A DNA stretch of 64,000 nucleotides from VRUE01 sp963796705. Its GTDB lineage: Bacteria; Actinomycetota; Thermoleophilia; Solirubrobacterales; 70-9. A program made the position numbers and the translations under genes. The stretch covers positions 496,001-560,000 of the forward strand of contig CAWCMK010000001.1 in NCBI GenBank assembly GCA_963796705.1, in the 5' to 3' direction. The notes below the pieces were generated by a model. The model was not told the origin of the DNA. It saw nothing but the letters and a program-made list of their open reading frames with translations, and did not search any database. Within the stretch, counting starts at the first letter, position 1; each line of letters opens with the position of its first letter. Shown piece by piece: positions 19,185 to 28,289 of the stretch.

Positions 19185-19475
19185 ATGACGATCTTTGACA
19201 AGTCGGCTCTTCAAGCGCTAAGCATGGATGAGGCGGTCTGGCTCGATGCCTTCCTTCGCGTGAACGTGGTGCCTGTGTTCTACACCGAGACGCTGGCGGA
19301 CCTTGAGAAGGACATGGCCGAGGGCAGGAACGCGGAGGACCTGGTGGGCATGTTGGCCGAAAAGACCCCCTCGAATGCGTACCCCAATGTCCATCACCGT
19401 ACCCTCTCATCTGGACTTAAGGAGCAGCGACCACCATCGCTGCGTCCGATGGGCTGCTGCGCCGCTCGCCTCTGA
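19185..19475 (+). pseudogene. 3'-truncated gene (N-terminal ~75 residues of a conserved protein)
   Basis: From ATG 19185 the product begins MTIFDKSALQALSMDEAVWL and continues through FYTETLADLEKDMAEGR to about PNVHHRTL, then shifts to low-complexity sequence and stops at 19475. I recall this opening from a longer bacterial family of unknown function. Here similarity-like sequence ends at about 19405, exactly where the 17-bp motif and DedA leader begin. That suggests a deletion joining this gene to the DedA promoter. Confidence 0.5.
19406..19422 (+). promoter_or_regulatory. 17-bp shared motif upstream of dedA
   Basis: CTCATCTGGACTTAAGG, 83 bases before the dedA TTG start. It matches motifs at 21670, 21697, 26822, 27577, 35749 and (reverse strand) 39294. 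It is a candidate binding site for the response regulator encoded at 27615. Confidence 0.45.
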
Positions 19476-19488
19476 TCCCCTTCACGCC

Positions 19489-20184
19489 TTGATCGTCCTC
19501 GCCAGCATCTCCGCCACCATCACCGACTGGATCGCCCAGAACGGCGTCTACGCGGTGTTCGCCCTGATGGCCCTCGATGCCCTGCTGCCGGCCGGCGGCG
19601 AGCTGATCATGCTCTACGCGGGCGTACTCGCGGCCGGCAGCGTCGCCGGCCACCAGGTATTCCTCTTCGGGCTGAGCCTGTCCAGCGGCCTGGAGAGCTA
19701 CCTGGTCCTCGCCCTCGCCGGCACCTTCGGCTATCTGCTGGGAGCTCTAGTCGGCTGGGCGATCGGGCGCTTCGGCGGCCGGACGCTGATCGAGTGCTAC
19801 GGGCGCTGGCTGCACCTGAAACCCGAGACGCTTGCCCGCGCCGAGCGCTGGTTCGAGCGCTACGGCCCGCGCGCCGTCTTCCTCGGCCGCATCACGCCCG
19901 TCGTGCGATCGTTCATCTCGATCCCAGCCGGCGTCTTTCGCTCGCCGATTCATCTCTACGTGCCGTTGACGTTGCTCGGCTCTGCCCTTTGGTGCTTCTC
20001 ATTCGCCGCGGTCGGCTGGGCGCTGGGCGGGAGCTGGGAGTCCTTCCACGAAAGCTTCGGCTACGCCGACTACGTGGTTGCGGCGGCGGTCGTGGTGCTA
20101 ATCGCCTTCTTTGTATTTCGCCACTTTCGCACCCGCCGCTCTGCTGCCTCGCGAGCGGTGCTTGCCGAGGAGCATTCCGACTGA
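19489..20184 (+). CDS. DedA-family membrane protein
   Basis: A 231-residue DedA/SNARE-associated (VTT) protein read from TTG 19489. It has a re-entrant region near residue 20-60 (DALLPAGGELIMLYAG) and the family signature FLGRITPVVRSFISIPAG around residue 135. Four to five hydrophobic helices are followed by a basic C-terminus. DedA proteins translocate undecaprenyl phosphate or other phospholipids across the membrane in characterised bacteria. A near-identical leader with the first 9 codons reappears at 35830. The exact start is uncertain because no close ribosome-binding site precedes the TTG. Confidence 0.85.
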   Translation: MIVLASISATITDWIAQNGVYAVFALMALDALLPAGGELIMLYAGVLAAGSVAGHQVFLFGLSLSSGLESYLVLALAGTFGYLLGALVGWAIGRFGGRTLIECYGRWLHLKPETLARAERWFERYGPRAVFLGRITPVVRSFISIPAGVFRSPIHLYVPLTLLGSALWCFSFAAVGWALGGSWESFHESFGYADYVVAAAVVVLIAFFVFRHFRTRRSAASRAVLAEEHSD

Positions 20185-20187
20185 CCC

Positions 20188-21645
20188 TTACCTGCGGTCG
20201 ACCGGCGCCACCCGCTTGAGGAGGTAGGAGCCTGCCGGGGTCCTGAACCGCACCTCGAAGCCGTGCGCACGCAGGGTGGCAATCGCGCGACGGCGGTCGG
20301 CAATTACCGCACCGATGCGCAGTCGACGCACGTAGGGGGCGGGGTTGGCAACGCGGCCGTCGAGGACGGCGTAGGTCTCGCGCAGCTCGGCGGCGGAGAA
20401 GTGTTCGAGCCAGCCGTCGAGCTCGACCCGCGCTCGCGGCGAGCGCCACAGCATGTAGGAGCCGATCCCCGCGTAGGCGGCGATGTGTCCCTCGGGCGGT
20501 GGGTGGTGCAGGGCATAGTCGATCAGGCGCGAGTCGAGGATCGGCTCGTTTCGCGCCGGCCCGACCGCGATCGCCCATGTCGTCGCCGCCCCGACCGAGG
20601 CCGCCAGCACCAGCGCGATCAGCGGCAGAGGAACCCGCAGCGGGCGGTCGGGCGCCAGCGAGAAGATCGCCAAAGCGACCACCGGCCCGACGAAGACGAT
20701 GTTGCGCAGCGAGAGGACCGCGAATGCGAGGAAGGCGATCGCGACGAGCCCCGGCGCCAGCCCCAGGGTGCCGCGCCGCCTCCACCACAGCCAGGAGAGG
20801 AACGCCGCAGCGCAGGCCAGGTAGCCGAGCGCCGGCGGCGATTGAAACGAAGGCAGCCACTCGGAGCTGGCCAGTGAGATCGCCGGGTTGCGAAAGCTCG
20901 CCAGGTAGGAGAGAAGCTCGTCGCCGAGAGGCGTGGCGAGCATCGCCACGCCGGCGGCGAGGATGCCCGTCGTCACAAGCGCGACCACGCGGCGGGGGTC
21001 GATTCCCTCGCCGCTGCCCAGCTTGCGCTCTAGGAACAGGCCGATCGCCACGAGGCCGATCAGCCCCAGGCCTGCGACGAAGCCGCCGTGTAGGTTGGCC
21101 CACAGCGCGAAGACCGCGAGCGTCGCCGGCACCGCCCAGCGCAGGGGGCTCGACGTCTGCGCCTCGGGGCGGCGCTGCAGCCAAACGAGCGCCAGGATCG
21201 CGACCAGCAGCGAGAAGGCGAGCACACTGAAGCCCGCCGCGCGCGGGTGGACGATCACCCATAGCCCCGGGCAGTAGAGGACGGTGAGCAGGACCATCAT
21301 CGCCGTCCCCTTGCGCCGACACAGCCACAGCAGCACGGCCAGCGGCGCTGCCAGCATCAAGGCGTAGACGACGGTGAGCCCGGTGACGCCTATGAGGCGC
21401 ACCAGCCGGTAGATGAGCAGCTCGCACAGCCACTGCTGGTTCAGCCAGGACTCCCCGTGGGCGATGGTCTGGAACGGGTCGACGCTGGCGAGCCCATGCG
21501 CGGCGATGTAGCGGCCGCTCGCCAGCTGAAGGTAGAGGTCCCCGTCGCGGGTACCGTCGAGGCAGAGCATCAGCGCCGCGACGAACAGCGTCAGCGCGCC
21601 AATCAGCGCGATACCGCGAGTTCGTTGTCGGTTTGGCCGAACCAA
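20188..21645 (-). CDS. Polytopic membrane protein (GT-C/PMT-like architecture)
   Basis: A 485-residue protein with about ten to twelve hydrophobic helices, TTG start at 21645. After the first helix there is a DGDLYLQLASGRYIAAHG segment followed by DPFQTIAHGESWLNQQW. This is the acidic first external loop found in dolichyl-phosphate-mannose-type (GT-C) membrane glycosyltransferases. A soluble C-terminal tail of about 110 residues follows the last helix. It may move a sugar from a polyprenyl carrier, but this is inferred from architecture only. It ends 4 bases from dedA (convergent) and is divergent from the LolA-like gene across the 26-bp tandem repeat. Confidence 0.65.
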   Translation of the reverse strand: MVRPNRQRTRGIALIGALTLFVAALMLCLDGTRDGDLYLQLASGRYIAAHGLASVDPFQTIAHGESWLNQQWLCELLIYRLVRLIGVTGLTVVYALMLAAPLAVLLWLCRRKGTAMMVLLTVLYCPGLWVIVHPRAAGFSVLAFSLLVAILALVWLQRRPEAQTSSPLRWAVPATLAVFALWANLHGGFVAGLGLIGLVAIGLFLERKLGSGEGIDPRRVVALVTTGILAAGVAMLATPLGDELLSYLASFRNPAISLASSEWLPSFQSPPALGYLACAAAFLSWLWWRRRGTLGLAPGLVAIAFLAFAVLSLRNIVFVGPVVALAIFSLAPDRPLRVPLPLIALVLAASVGAATTWAIAVGPARNEPILDSRLIDYALHHPPPEGHIAAYAGIGSYMLWRSPRARVELDGWLEHFSAAELRETYAVLDGRVANPAPYVRRLRIGAVIADRRRAIATLRAHGFEVRFRTPAGSYLLKRVAPVDRR

Positions 21646-21658
21646 GACGGGGACTACT

Positions 21659-21711
21659 ATCAGTGGACCCTCATTCGCCGTTTAATCAGTGGACCCCTCA
21701 TTCGCCGTTTA
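21659..21711. repeat. Tandem 26/27-bp repeat in a divergent promoter
   Basis: Two adjacent copies of ATCAGTGGACC followed by CTCATTCGCCGTTTA; the second copy has one extra C. Each copy holds a version of the shared 17-bp motif (21670-21686 and 21697-21713). The repeat lies between the membrane protein at 20188-21645 and the LolA-like gene at 21757, and may regulate either. Confidence 0.6.
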
Positions 21712-21756
21712 GGAAGCCCTCCTACCCTGTGAAAGCGCTCTTCGGGTGAGCAAGCG

Positions 21757-22953
21757 ATGAACTACCTCCGACGCATCTCGACCCTGCGGCTTCTGACGAT
21801 CGGAGCCGCGTTGACGCTATTTGCCGCGGCTACCGCGGCGATCGCGCTCGCCGCCGCCGGAGGCGGCCCCACGCCGCCGCCGAAACCGCTCGCCGAAGCG
21901 GTTCACGACGCGCTTAGCGCCCCGCCGATCGAAGGCGTGACCGCCCGGGTCCACTTCACCGACAACCTGATCGGCGAATCGGTGCTCGAAGGTTCCGACC
22001 CGTTGCTCGGCGGCGCCTCCGGCAGGCTCTGGGCCTCGGCCGACGGCCGCCTTCGACTAGAGCTGCAGGCCGACGTCTCGAAGAGCAGCGGCGGCGACTT
22101 CCAGGTGCTGGTCGACAAGCAGAGCTTCACGGTCTACGACCCTGGTACCGAAACGGCCTACGAAGGGACGCTGCCGCAGCACGAAAAGGCCGGCGAAGAC
22201 GAAGCCGGCAAGGACGAAGCGCCGTCGCTCGCCAAGGTCCAGGAAGGGATCGAAGAGGCGATGAAGCACGCCGATCTGAGCGGCGCGATCCCCTCCGACG
22301 TCGCCGGCCAGGCCACCTACACGCTGCACGTCTCACCGAAGGCGAACGGGGGCCTCGTCGGCGGCGCCGAGCTCGCATGGGACGCCGCCAACGGGACGCC
22401 GCTGCGCGCCGCCGTCTACGCGAAGGGCGAAAGCTCGCCGGTACTCGAACTGAGCGCGACCGAAGTCTCCTTCGGGCCGGTCGCCGAATCGGTCTTCGAA
22501 GTCTCGCCTCCGCCTGGGGCGAAGGTCGTCAACCTCAACCCGCCGACCGGCGAAGGCAAGGGGAGCGGCGACTCCGCCCCGGTCAGCGGGCTGGAAGCCG
22601 TGCAGGCGAAGACCTCGTTCCCGCTCAGCGCCCCGCCGAGCCTGGCCGGGATGGCCCGCGACCAGGTGCGGCTCGTCTCCAGCGGCGAAGACGCCGGAGC
22701 CTTCCTCACCTACGGCAAGGGGCTCGGCGGGATCGCCGTGCTCGAGCTGCCCGCCGGCGAAGCCGGCTCGGGCGAAGGCGGTGAAGCCGGCGGGCTGCAG
22801 CTCCCAAGTGTCTCGATCGAAGGCGCGAGCCAGGCACAGGAGCTGGAAACGCCGCTCGGCACCCTGATCCGCTTCCGCCGCGGCGGGGTCGAGTACACGG
22901 TCGCCGGCTCGGTGACGCCGGCAGTCGCCCGGGAAGCCGCGCAGGGCCTTTAG
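21757..22953 (+). CDS. Exported LolA/RseB-like lipoprotein-carrier-type protein
   Basis: A 398-residue protein with an N-terminal membrane/signal segment (LLTIGAALTLFAAATAAIALAAAGG). It continues with a LolA-like beta-rich domain: VTARVHFTDNLIGES, GRLWASADGRLRLELQ and FTVYDPGTETAYEG. Such proteins bind lipids or sense envelope state. The stop is followed after 3 bases by the ABC ATPase gene, so an export operon is likely. Glutamate is GAA at about 28 of 34 sites, in sharp contrast to the ATPase gene right after it, where it is nearly all GAG. Confidence 0.75.
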   Translation: MNYLRRISTLRLLTIGAALTLFAAATAAIALAAAGGGPTPPPKPLAEAVHDALSAPPIEGVTARVHFTDNLIGESVLEGSDPLLGGASGRLWASADGRLRLELQADVSKSSGGDFQVLVDKQSFTVYDPGTETAYEGTLPQHEKAGEDEAGKDEAPSLAKVQEGIEEAMKHADLSGAIPSDVAGQATYTLHVSPKANGGLVGGAELAWDAANGTPLRAAVYAKGESSPVLELSATEVSFGPVAESVFEVSPPPGAKVVNLNPPTGEGKGSGDSAPVSGLEAVQAKTSFPLSAPPSLAGMARDQVRLVSSGEDAGAFLTYGKGLGGIAVLELPAGEAGSGEGGEAGGLQLPSVSIEGASQAQELETPLGTLIRFRRGGVEYTVAGSVTPAVAREAAQGL

Positions 22954-22956
22954 CCG

Positions 22957-23937
22957 GTGGCGGGTAGCCGGATGCCCGACGCGGCGCCGATCGAGGTCCG
23001 CGGCCTGGTCAAGCGCTACGGCGAGCTGGTCGCCGTCGACCATGTCGACCTGACGGTCAAGGCCGGCGACGTGTTCGGCTACCTCGGCCCCAACGGCGCC
23101 GGCAAGACAACCTCTCTGCGGATGATGCTAGGCCTGATCCGCCCCGACGAGGGCTCGGTGCGGCTGTTCGGCCGCGACCCCCAGCTCGGCGTCGCCGCGT
23201 TGGAGGGGGTCGCCGGCTTCGTCGAGGCGCCGGCCTTCTACCCCTACCTGAGCGGACGCGAGAACCTGCGCCTCTGCGCCGCGCTCGACGGCCACGACGC
23301 GGCGGCGCGGATCGACGAGGTGCTCGATGTGGTCGAGATGGCCGACCGGGCGAAGGACAGGGTCGGCGGCTACTCACACGGGATGCGCCAGCGGCTGGGG
23401 ATCGCCGCGGCGCTCTTGCGCCGCCCGCGGCTGCTGCTGCTCGACGAGCCTGCTACCGGGCTCGACCCAGGAGGAATGCGCGACATGCGCGAGCTGATCC
23501 GCGACCTCGCCGCCCGCGGGATCACCGTCCTGCTCTCGAGCCACCTGCTGTTCGAGGTGGAAGAGCTCTGCAACCGAGTCGCGATCGTGCGCGGCGGCAG
23601 CGTCGTTTACGAGGGCGAGCTGGTCGAGCTGCGCGACCGCGCCGGGGTCAGCTACCGCCTGCGCACCGGCGACGACGATCGGGCGCGGCGGGTCTGCGCC
23701 GCGCAGGCGGGGATCGAGGAGGCGCGCGACGCGCCCGGCGGCGGCCTGCTGTTCCGGGCGGCGGGCGAGGCCGCGGTCGGCGAGCTGTCGCTGGCGCTGG
23801 CGGAGTCCGGCGCGCCGGTGCTGGAGCTGAGCCCGCGCCAGGCGAGCCTCGAGGACCTCTTCTTCCAGCTCACCGAGGGAGACGACGGGACGGCGAGCGC
23901 CGAGCGGATGGCCGCCGCCGCCGAGGAGCTCGCCTGA
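22957..23937 (+). CDS. ABC transporter ATP-binding protein
   Basis: A 326-residue ATPase of the drug/lipid exporter (CcmA/DrrA) type, GTG start. Walker A GPNGAGKTTS is near residue 47, the signature YSHGMRQRLG near 143, Walker B LLLLDEPATGLDP near 163, and the H-loop SSHLLFEVEEL near 195. A C-terminal extension of about 100 residues follows the nucleotide domain. It overlaps the permease start (TGATG). It energises export through the ABC-2 permease encoded next. Confidence 0.93.
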   Translation: MAGSRMPDAAPIEVRGLVKRYGELVAVDHVDLTVKAGDVFGYLGPNGAGKTTSLRMMLGLIRPDEGSVRLFGRDPQLGVAALEGVAGFVEAPAFYPYLSGRENLRLCAALDGHDAAARIDEVLDVVEMADRAKDRVGGYSHGMRQRLGIAAALLRRPRLLLLDEPATGLDPGGMRDMRELIRDLAARGITVLLSSHLLFEVEELCNRVAIVRGGSVVYEGELVELRDRAGVSYRLRTGDDDRARRVCAAQAGIEEARDAPGGGLLFRAAGEAAVGELSLALAESGAPVLELSPRQASLEDLFFQLTEGDDGTASAERMAAAAEELA

Positions 23938-24752
23938 TGCCGGGCGTGCTGACGGTCTACCGCTGGGAGCTGCGCAAGCTGCGCGCTCAGAAGCGCACCT
24001 ACCTCGGCCTCGGCGCGGCGGCTGCAGTCCCGATCATCTTCGTCACCGCGCTCGCGATCCGCAACGGCGAACCACGCGATGTCGCCTTCGGCCGCTACGT
24101 GCACGACACGGGCCTGGCGATCCCACTGGTGCTGTTGCTGTTCGGCTCGGTCTGGCTGTTTCCGCTGATCGCCGCGCTGGTCGCCGGGGACATCGTCGCC
24201 GCCGAGGACCGCGACCGGACCCTGAAGACGATCTTCACCCGCTCGGTCGAGCGCCAGCAGGTTTTCGCCGGGAAGGCGCTGGCCGTGGTCACCTATTCGG
24301 TCGCCGCGATCGTCCTCAGCGGCGTCGTCGCGCTCCTCGCCGGCATCATCGCCTCGGGCTTCAACCCGATCGTCACCCTTTCGGGCACCCGCGTCTCGGC
24401 CTCGCACGGCCTCACGCTGGTCGGCGCCAGCCTTGCCGTATACCTGCTGCCGATCCTCGCCGTCGCCAGCATCGGGCTGTGTTTCTCAACCGTCTTTCGC
24501 AACAGCGCCGCGGCAATCGTCGGCACGCTGATGTTCTCGCTGCTGCTGCAGCTTGTCGGCATCCTGCCCGGCCTCGGCGGTTTGGAGCCCTACCTGCTGA
24601 GCACCCAGTTCCAGGACTGGCAGGGGTTCCTGCGGGTCCCTATCGACTGGGCGCCGATCCTCCGGGCTCTGTGGGTCTGCGCCCTCTACGCGGTGCCGGC
24701 GCTGGTGGTGGCACTTGTCGTCTTCCTGCGCCGCGACGTCGCCGGAGAATAA
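23937..24752 (+). CDS. ABC-2 type transporter permease
   Basis: A 271-residue permease with about six membrane helices and a cytoplasmic N-terminal VYRWELRKLRAQKRTY amphipathic segment. The DRTLKTIFTRSVERQQVF loop between helices is typical of ABC-2 permeases that contact the ATPase. It overlaps the ATPase gene by one base. The substrate is unknown; the LolA-like gene upstream suggests a lipid or lipoprotein-related cargo, by inference. Confidence 0.88.
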   Translation: MPGVLTVYRWELRKLRAQKRTYLGLGAAAAVPIIFVTALAIRNGEPRDVAFGRYVHDTGLAIPLVLLLFGSVWLFPLIAALVAGDIVAAEDRDRTLKTIFTRSVERQQVFAGKALAVVTYSVAAIVLSGVVALLAGIIASGFNPIVTLSGTRVSASHGLTLVGASLAVYLLPILAVASIGLCFSTVFRNSAAAIVGTLMFSLLLQLVGILPGLGGLEPYLLSTQFQDWQGFLRVPIDWAPILRALWVCALYAVPALVVALVVFLRRDVAGE

Positions 24753-24773
24753 GAGCGCCCGGGCGCCAGCGCC

Positions 24774-26774
24774 TCAGCCCGTGTAGGGGTGAGTGGGCAT
24801 CGTGCCTTCAGGACTCAGCAGGTCGAAGCCGTCGGGGATCTTCAGATGGTCATGACCACGACCAGGGCTGTCGGTCCGGCCGTACTGCCAGACGATCTTG
24901 CGGGTGTGCGGGTTGATGATGACGACGCGATGGCGGTAGTCGTCGTTGGCGCAGATCAGCCCGTTCGGAAGCCGCTCGGCGAGGCTCGGGTGATTGAGCA
25001 TCCCCCGACCCGATGAGGGGTGATACGCCCAGAGGATCTTCCCTGCCCGGTTGAATTCATAGATCCCCCCAGGATCGGCGTAGTCGGCGACGAGGTAGCG
25101 GTCTGGCCCCAGCTGCTGGGGGTCTGAGGGGTATTCGATCGGCAGTTGCACACTCCAGACGAGTTTGCCCGCGGGGGTGATCTCGTCGATGTAGGAGCCG
25201 TTCACCTCGGAGACGAGGATGTTGCCGTCGGGTAGCGGCGTGTCTCCGTTGGGCGAACCGAGTGCGCGCGGCGGTTCGTGTTCGCAGCGCGCTGGTTCGC
25301 CGAACTGCTTGAGGATCTTCTTCTGCGGCGAAATCAAAAGCACCCGACAGTTCTGGGCGTCCGCCACCGAGATCGTGCCGTCCCGCCACAGATAGGCGTC
25401 GTCGGGCTCGTGCAGGTAGCCGGGTTCGGAGCCCGCGATGCCAGGGTGCCCGTAAGACCACAGCAGTTTGCCCGAGGGGAAGGAGAGCTGGACGATGCGC
25501 TGGTTCTGCTCCTCATTGGAGATGATCTGGGTGCCGCCGTGGGTGAAGAAGGCGTCGTCGGGGAAGTAGAAGCCACCCGGGGGCGCCGGGTGAGCCCGGG
25601 AGGGAAAGCGCCAGAGCACCTTCTTCTCGGCGTTGACGACCAGCAGCCGGTTGTTGCCGCGGTCAGCGATCAGCAGGTGACCCACAAACGGCGGCGGGGG
25701 GCCGGAGGTGGCACTCGGTCGCGTCGAGGCGGCTCCGGCTTCTTCTTGGGGCGCCGCTCGAATGACGTGCTCGCGCAGCACCACGACGCTGCGCAAAGCG
25801 CTGCCATCGGCCCCCTTGCCGCCGATCAAGTATGCGGTCGAGCCGACGGCGGTGGCGGCGCCGTAGGCGACCGGCAGGGGGAGCCGGCCGGCCGGTGCAA
25901 TCGTGCCATTGGCCGGATCGAAGCGCCAGATGCGGTCGCTGACGACCCCGTTTGCTTCGCCACCGAGCAGGTAGACGTGGCCTCCGAGTTCCACGGCGGC
26001 CGCATGCGAAGTCGGTTGGGGCAGGTGGCCGACGACGTGTGCAGCGTCTCTCCGCGGGTCCACTTCTTGAATCGCATCGCTCGGCCGGCCGCTCGCGAGC
26101 TCACCCCCGAAGGCATAGATCTTGCCGCCGCTCGCCGCGACGGCCATATACCGGGCCGGCGCGGGAAGCGTCGCGACTTCCGTGAAACTGCCGCCGTCCG
26201 CGGTTGCCAGCACCGAGCCCAGCGGCGCTTGGCCGTCATAACCACCGAGCAGGTACGCGCGTTCGCCGATCGCCACCGCGCTCAGATCGGAGCGCGGGGT
26301 CGGCAGCCGTCCGACGACCCTCGCGAGCACGCCAGAGGACACCGAGCCGCCAGGCGCCGGCAGCGCCTGGACTTCGCCGCTGCTCGTTTCCGCGCCACCG
26401 CCGAAGACCAGCACCCGATCGCCAAGCGTCGCCGCTGCGGCGTCGTGCAGCGGCCCCACCAGTTCTCCAGCCTGTTTCAGGTGCGCACCCGTGGCGTCGA
26501 GCTGGAAGACACCGCTGACCGAGGCTTCGCCGGAGTCGAGGCCGCCGAGGATCAGCGGTCCGCCGGATAGCCCCACCACCGACTCGCCCGAGATCGGCAC
26601 CGGCAAAGGGGCAGCGCGGCGCACGACGAGCACCGTCTTCGCTGGTGCTTCCGCAGGCGAGGAATGCCCGTCGCCGCCGGAGGTCTTCGCGACGATCACG
26701 GCGACGAGCAGCGCCACGGCCACGAGCCACGGGATCCTCCAGCGACGTGCCCGGCGGGAGCGGGAGATCGGCAT
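24774..26774 (-). CDS. Membrane-anchored double beta-propeller protein (Kelch plus NHL/PQQ-like)
   Basis: A 666-residue protein with a basic N-terminus and one membrane anchor (WLVAVALLVAVIVA, residues about 15-28). Residues 45-340 hold about six Kelch-type blades (repeats of YLLGG, FGG and LPxPxxxxAAxxxG). Residues 360-660 hold a second propeller with NHL-like blades (LLIADRGNNRLLVVN, VADAQNCRVLLI, ILVSEVNGSYI). It is probably an extracytoplasmic binding scaffold. No catalytic motif is seen. It is convergent with the ABC permease. Confidence 0.75.
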   Translation of the reverse strand: MPISRSRRARRWRIPWLVAVALLVAVIVAKTSGGDGHSSPAEAPAKTVLVVRRAAPLPVPISGESVVGLSGGPLILGGLDSGEASVSGVFQLDATGAHLKQAGELVGPLHDAAAATLGDRVLVFGGGAETSSGEVQALPAPGGSVSSGVLARVVGRLPTPRSDLSAVAIGERAYLLGGYDGQAPLGSVLATADGGSFTEVATLPAPARYMAVAASGGKIYAFGGELASGRPSDAIQEVDPRRDAAHVVGHLPQPTSHAAAVELGGHVYLLGGEANGVVSDRIWRFDPANGTIAPAGRLPLPVAYGAATAVGSTAYLIGGKGADGSALRSVVVLREHVIRAAPQEEAGAASTRPSATSGPPPPFVGHLLIADRGNNRLLVVNAEKKVLWRFPSRAHPAPPGGFYFPDDAFFTHGGTQIISNEEQNQRIVQLSFPSGKLLWSYGHPGIAGSEPGYLHEPDDAYLWRDGTISVADAQNCRVLLISPQKKILKQFGEPARCEHEPPRALGSPNGDTPLPDGNILVSEVNGSYIDEITPAGKLVWSVQLPIEYPSDPQQLGPDRYLVADYADPGGIYEFNRAGKILWAYHPSSGRGMLNHPSLAERLPNGLICANDDYRHRVVIINPHTRKIVWQYGRTDSPGRGHDHLKIPDGFDLLSPEGTMPTHPYTG

Positions 26775-26821
26775 AGCGGGCCAGCCTGTCAACCCGACCT
26801 TAGAGCCAGGTGAGTGCGGCT

Positions 26822-26838
26822 CTCCTCCTCGCTTAAGG
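26822..26838 (+). promoter_or_regulatory. Variant of the shared 17-bp motif
   Basis: CTCCTCCTCGCTTAAGG agrees with the motif at 35749 in 13 of 17 positions. It lies 48 bases upstream of the propeller gene (other strand) and about 90 bases upstream of the COG4705 remnant. Confidence 0.35.
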
Positions 26839-26929
26839 GGCACCCTGCTCCCTGCCGCGCCATGAGCTCTCTCGCGCAGGCGCCACCAAAGCAGGTCCCC
26901 CCTCCTTCGGCCAGGTCCCGCGGCGCAAG

Positions 26930-27043
26930 ATGCTGAACAAGGTCCCCGAGATCACCCTCTACTTCTGGTTGATCAAGGTGCTCTGCACGACCGTCGGCGA
27001 GACCTTTGCCGACAACCTCAACGAAAGCCTCGGCCTCGGCCTC
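26930..27043 (+). pseudogene. N-terminal remnant of a COG4705 membrane protein
   Basis: MLNKVPEITLYFWLIKVLCT, then GETFADNLNESLGLGL: the first ~38 residues of the family whose intact member is at 38410. After LGLGL the sequence changes abruptly into the stress-protein-like remnant. The gene has been cut by a deletion. Confidence 0.65.
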
Positions 27044-27047
27044 AGTG

Positions 27048-27434
27048 GGTCACCAACAAGACCGATGCCACTCCAGCGGTGGTCGAGGCGGTGCGCGAAC
27101 GGGCGATCGCCGGCCCGGCCAGCTTCTTCGTCCTCGTCCCCAATCCCGCCCATGTGACATTCGACCGCGTCAGCGAGGACACCAGCCTGGGCGAGAAGGT
27201 CCTCGACCGGGCGCTGCCCAAACTGGAGGAGCCCGCCGGTGGAGAGATCTCCGGGCGGTGGCGGTGAGCCCCAACGCCTACGACGACATCGTCGAGGAGC
27301 TGAACCGGGGCAACTACAGCGAAATCATCCTCGAGACCTTCCCCAGCCATGTCTCCCACTGGCTCCACGTGGATCTCCCCGAGCGCGTCGCTGCCCTCGG
27401 CTACGCGCTGAAGACGGTGACGGCGAGTCACTGA
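27048..27434 (+). pseudogene. Universal-stress-protein-like gene, 5'-truncated and frameshifted
   Basis: The frame WVTNKTDATPAVVEAVRERA leads to GPASFFVLVPNPAH and ends at a premature TGA (27265-27267). The match continues in another frame from about 27250 as VAVSPNAYDDIVEELNRG and then FPSHVSHWLHVDLPERV to a TGA at 27432-27434. One base has been gained or lost near 27250, and the N-terminal strand is replaced by the COG4705 fragment. The intact family has a Usp-like alpha/beta fold. Confidence 0.65.
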
Positions 27435-27576
27435 CGACGGCACACCGCCGGCGGGAGGCGCCGCTGCGACCACCGCGAGCCGGGGGCCTCTGGCTGCTTG
27501 CGATCGCGCTCTTCGGCCGGAGTCGTAACCGACCTGGTCGTCAGCTACGGCGGAGGCTGAAGCGACTCAGCCGCCT

Positions 27577-27593
27577 CTCATCTGAGGTTAACC
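27577..27593 (+). promoter_or_regulatory. 17-bp shared motif upstream of the two-component operon
   Basis: CTCATCTGAGGTTAACC, 38 bases before the response-regulator ATG. The position close to the start suggests autoregulation by the OmpR-family regulator. It is the best reason to link the motif to this regulator. Confidence 0.5.
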
Positions 27594-27614
27594 TCCCCTG
27601 CCACCCTTTGTGGC

Positions 27615-28288
<674 letters not shown>

Positions 28289-28289
<1 letters not shown>

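Noticed and set aside
19913..21433. 506-residue minus-strand frame inside the membrane protein
   Set aside because: Arg/Ala-rich shadow translation; the true frame has clear membrane helices.
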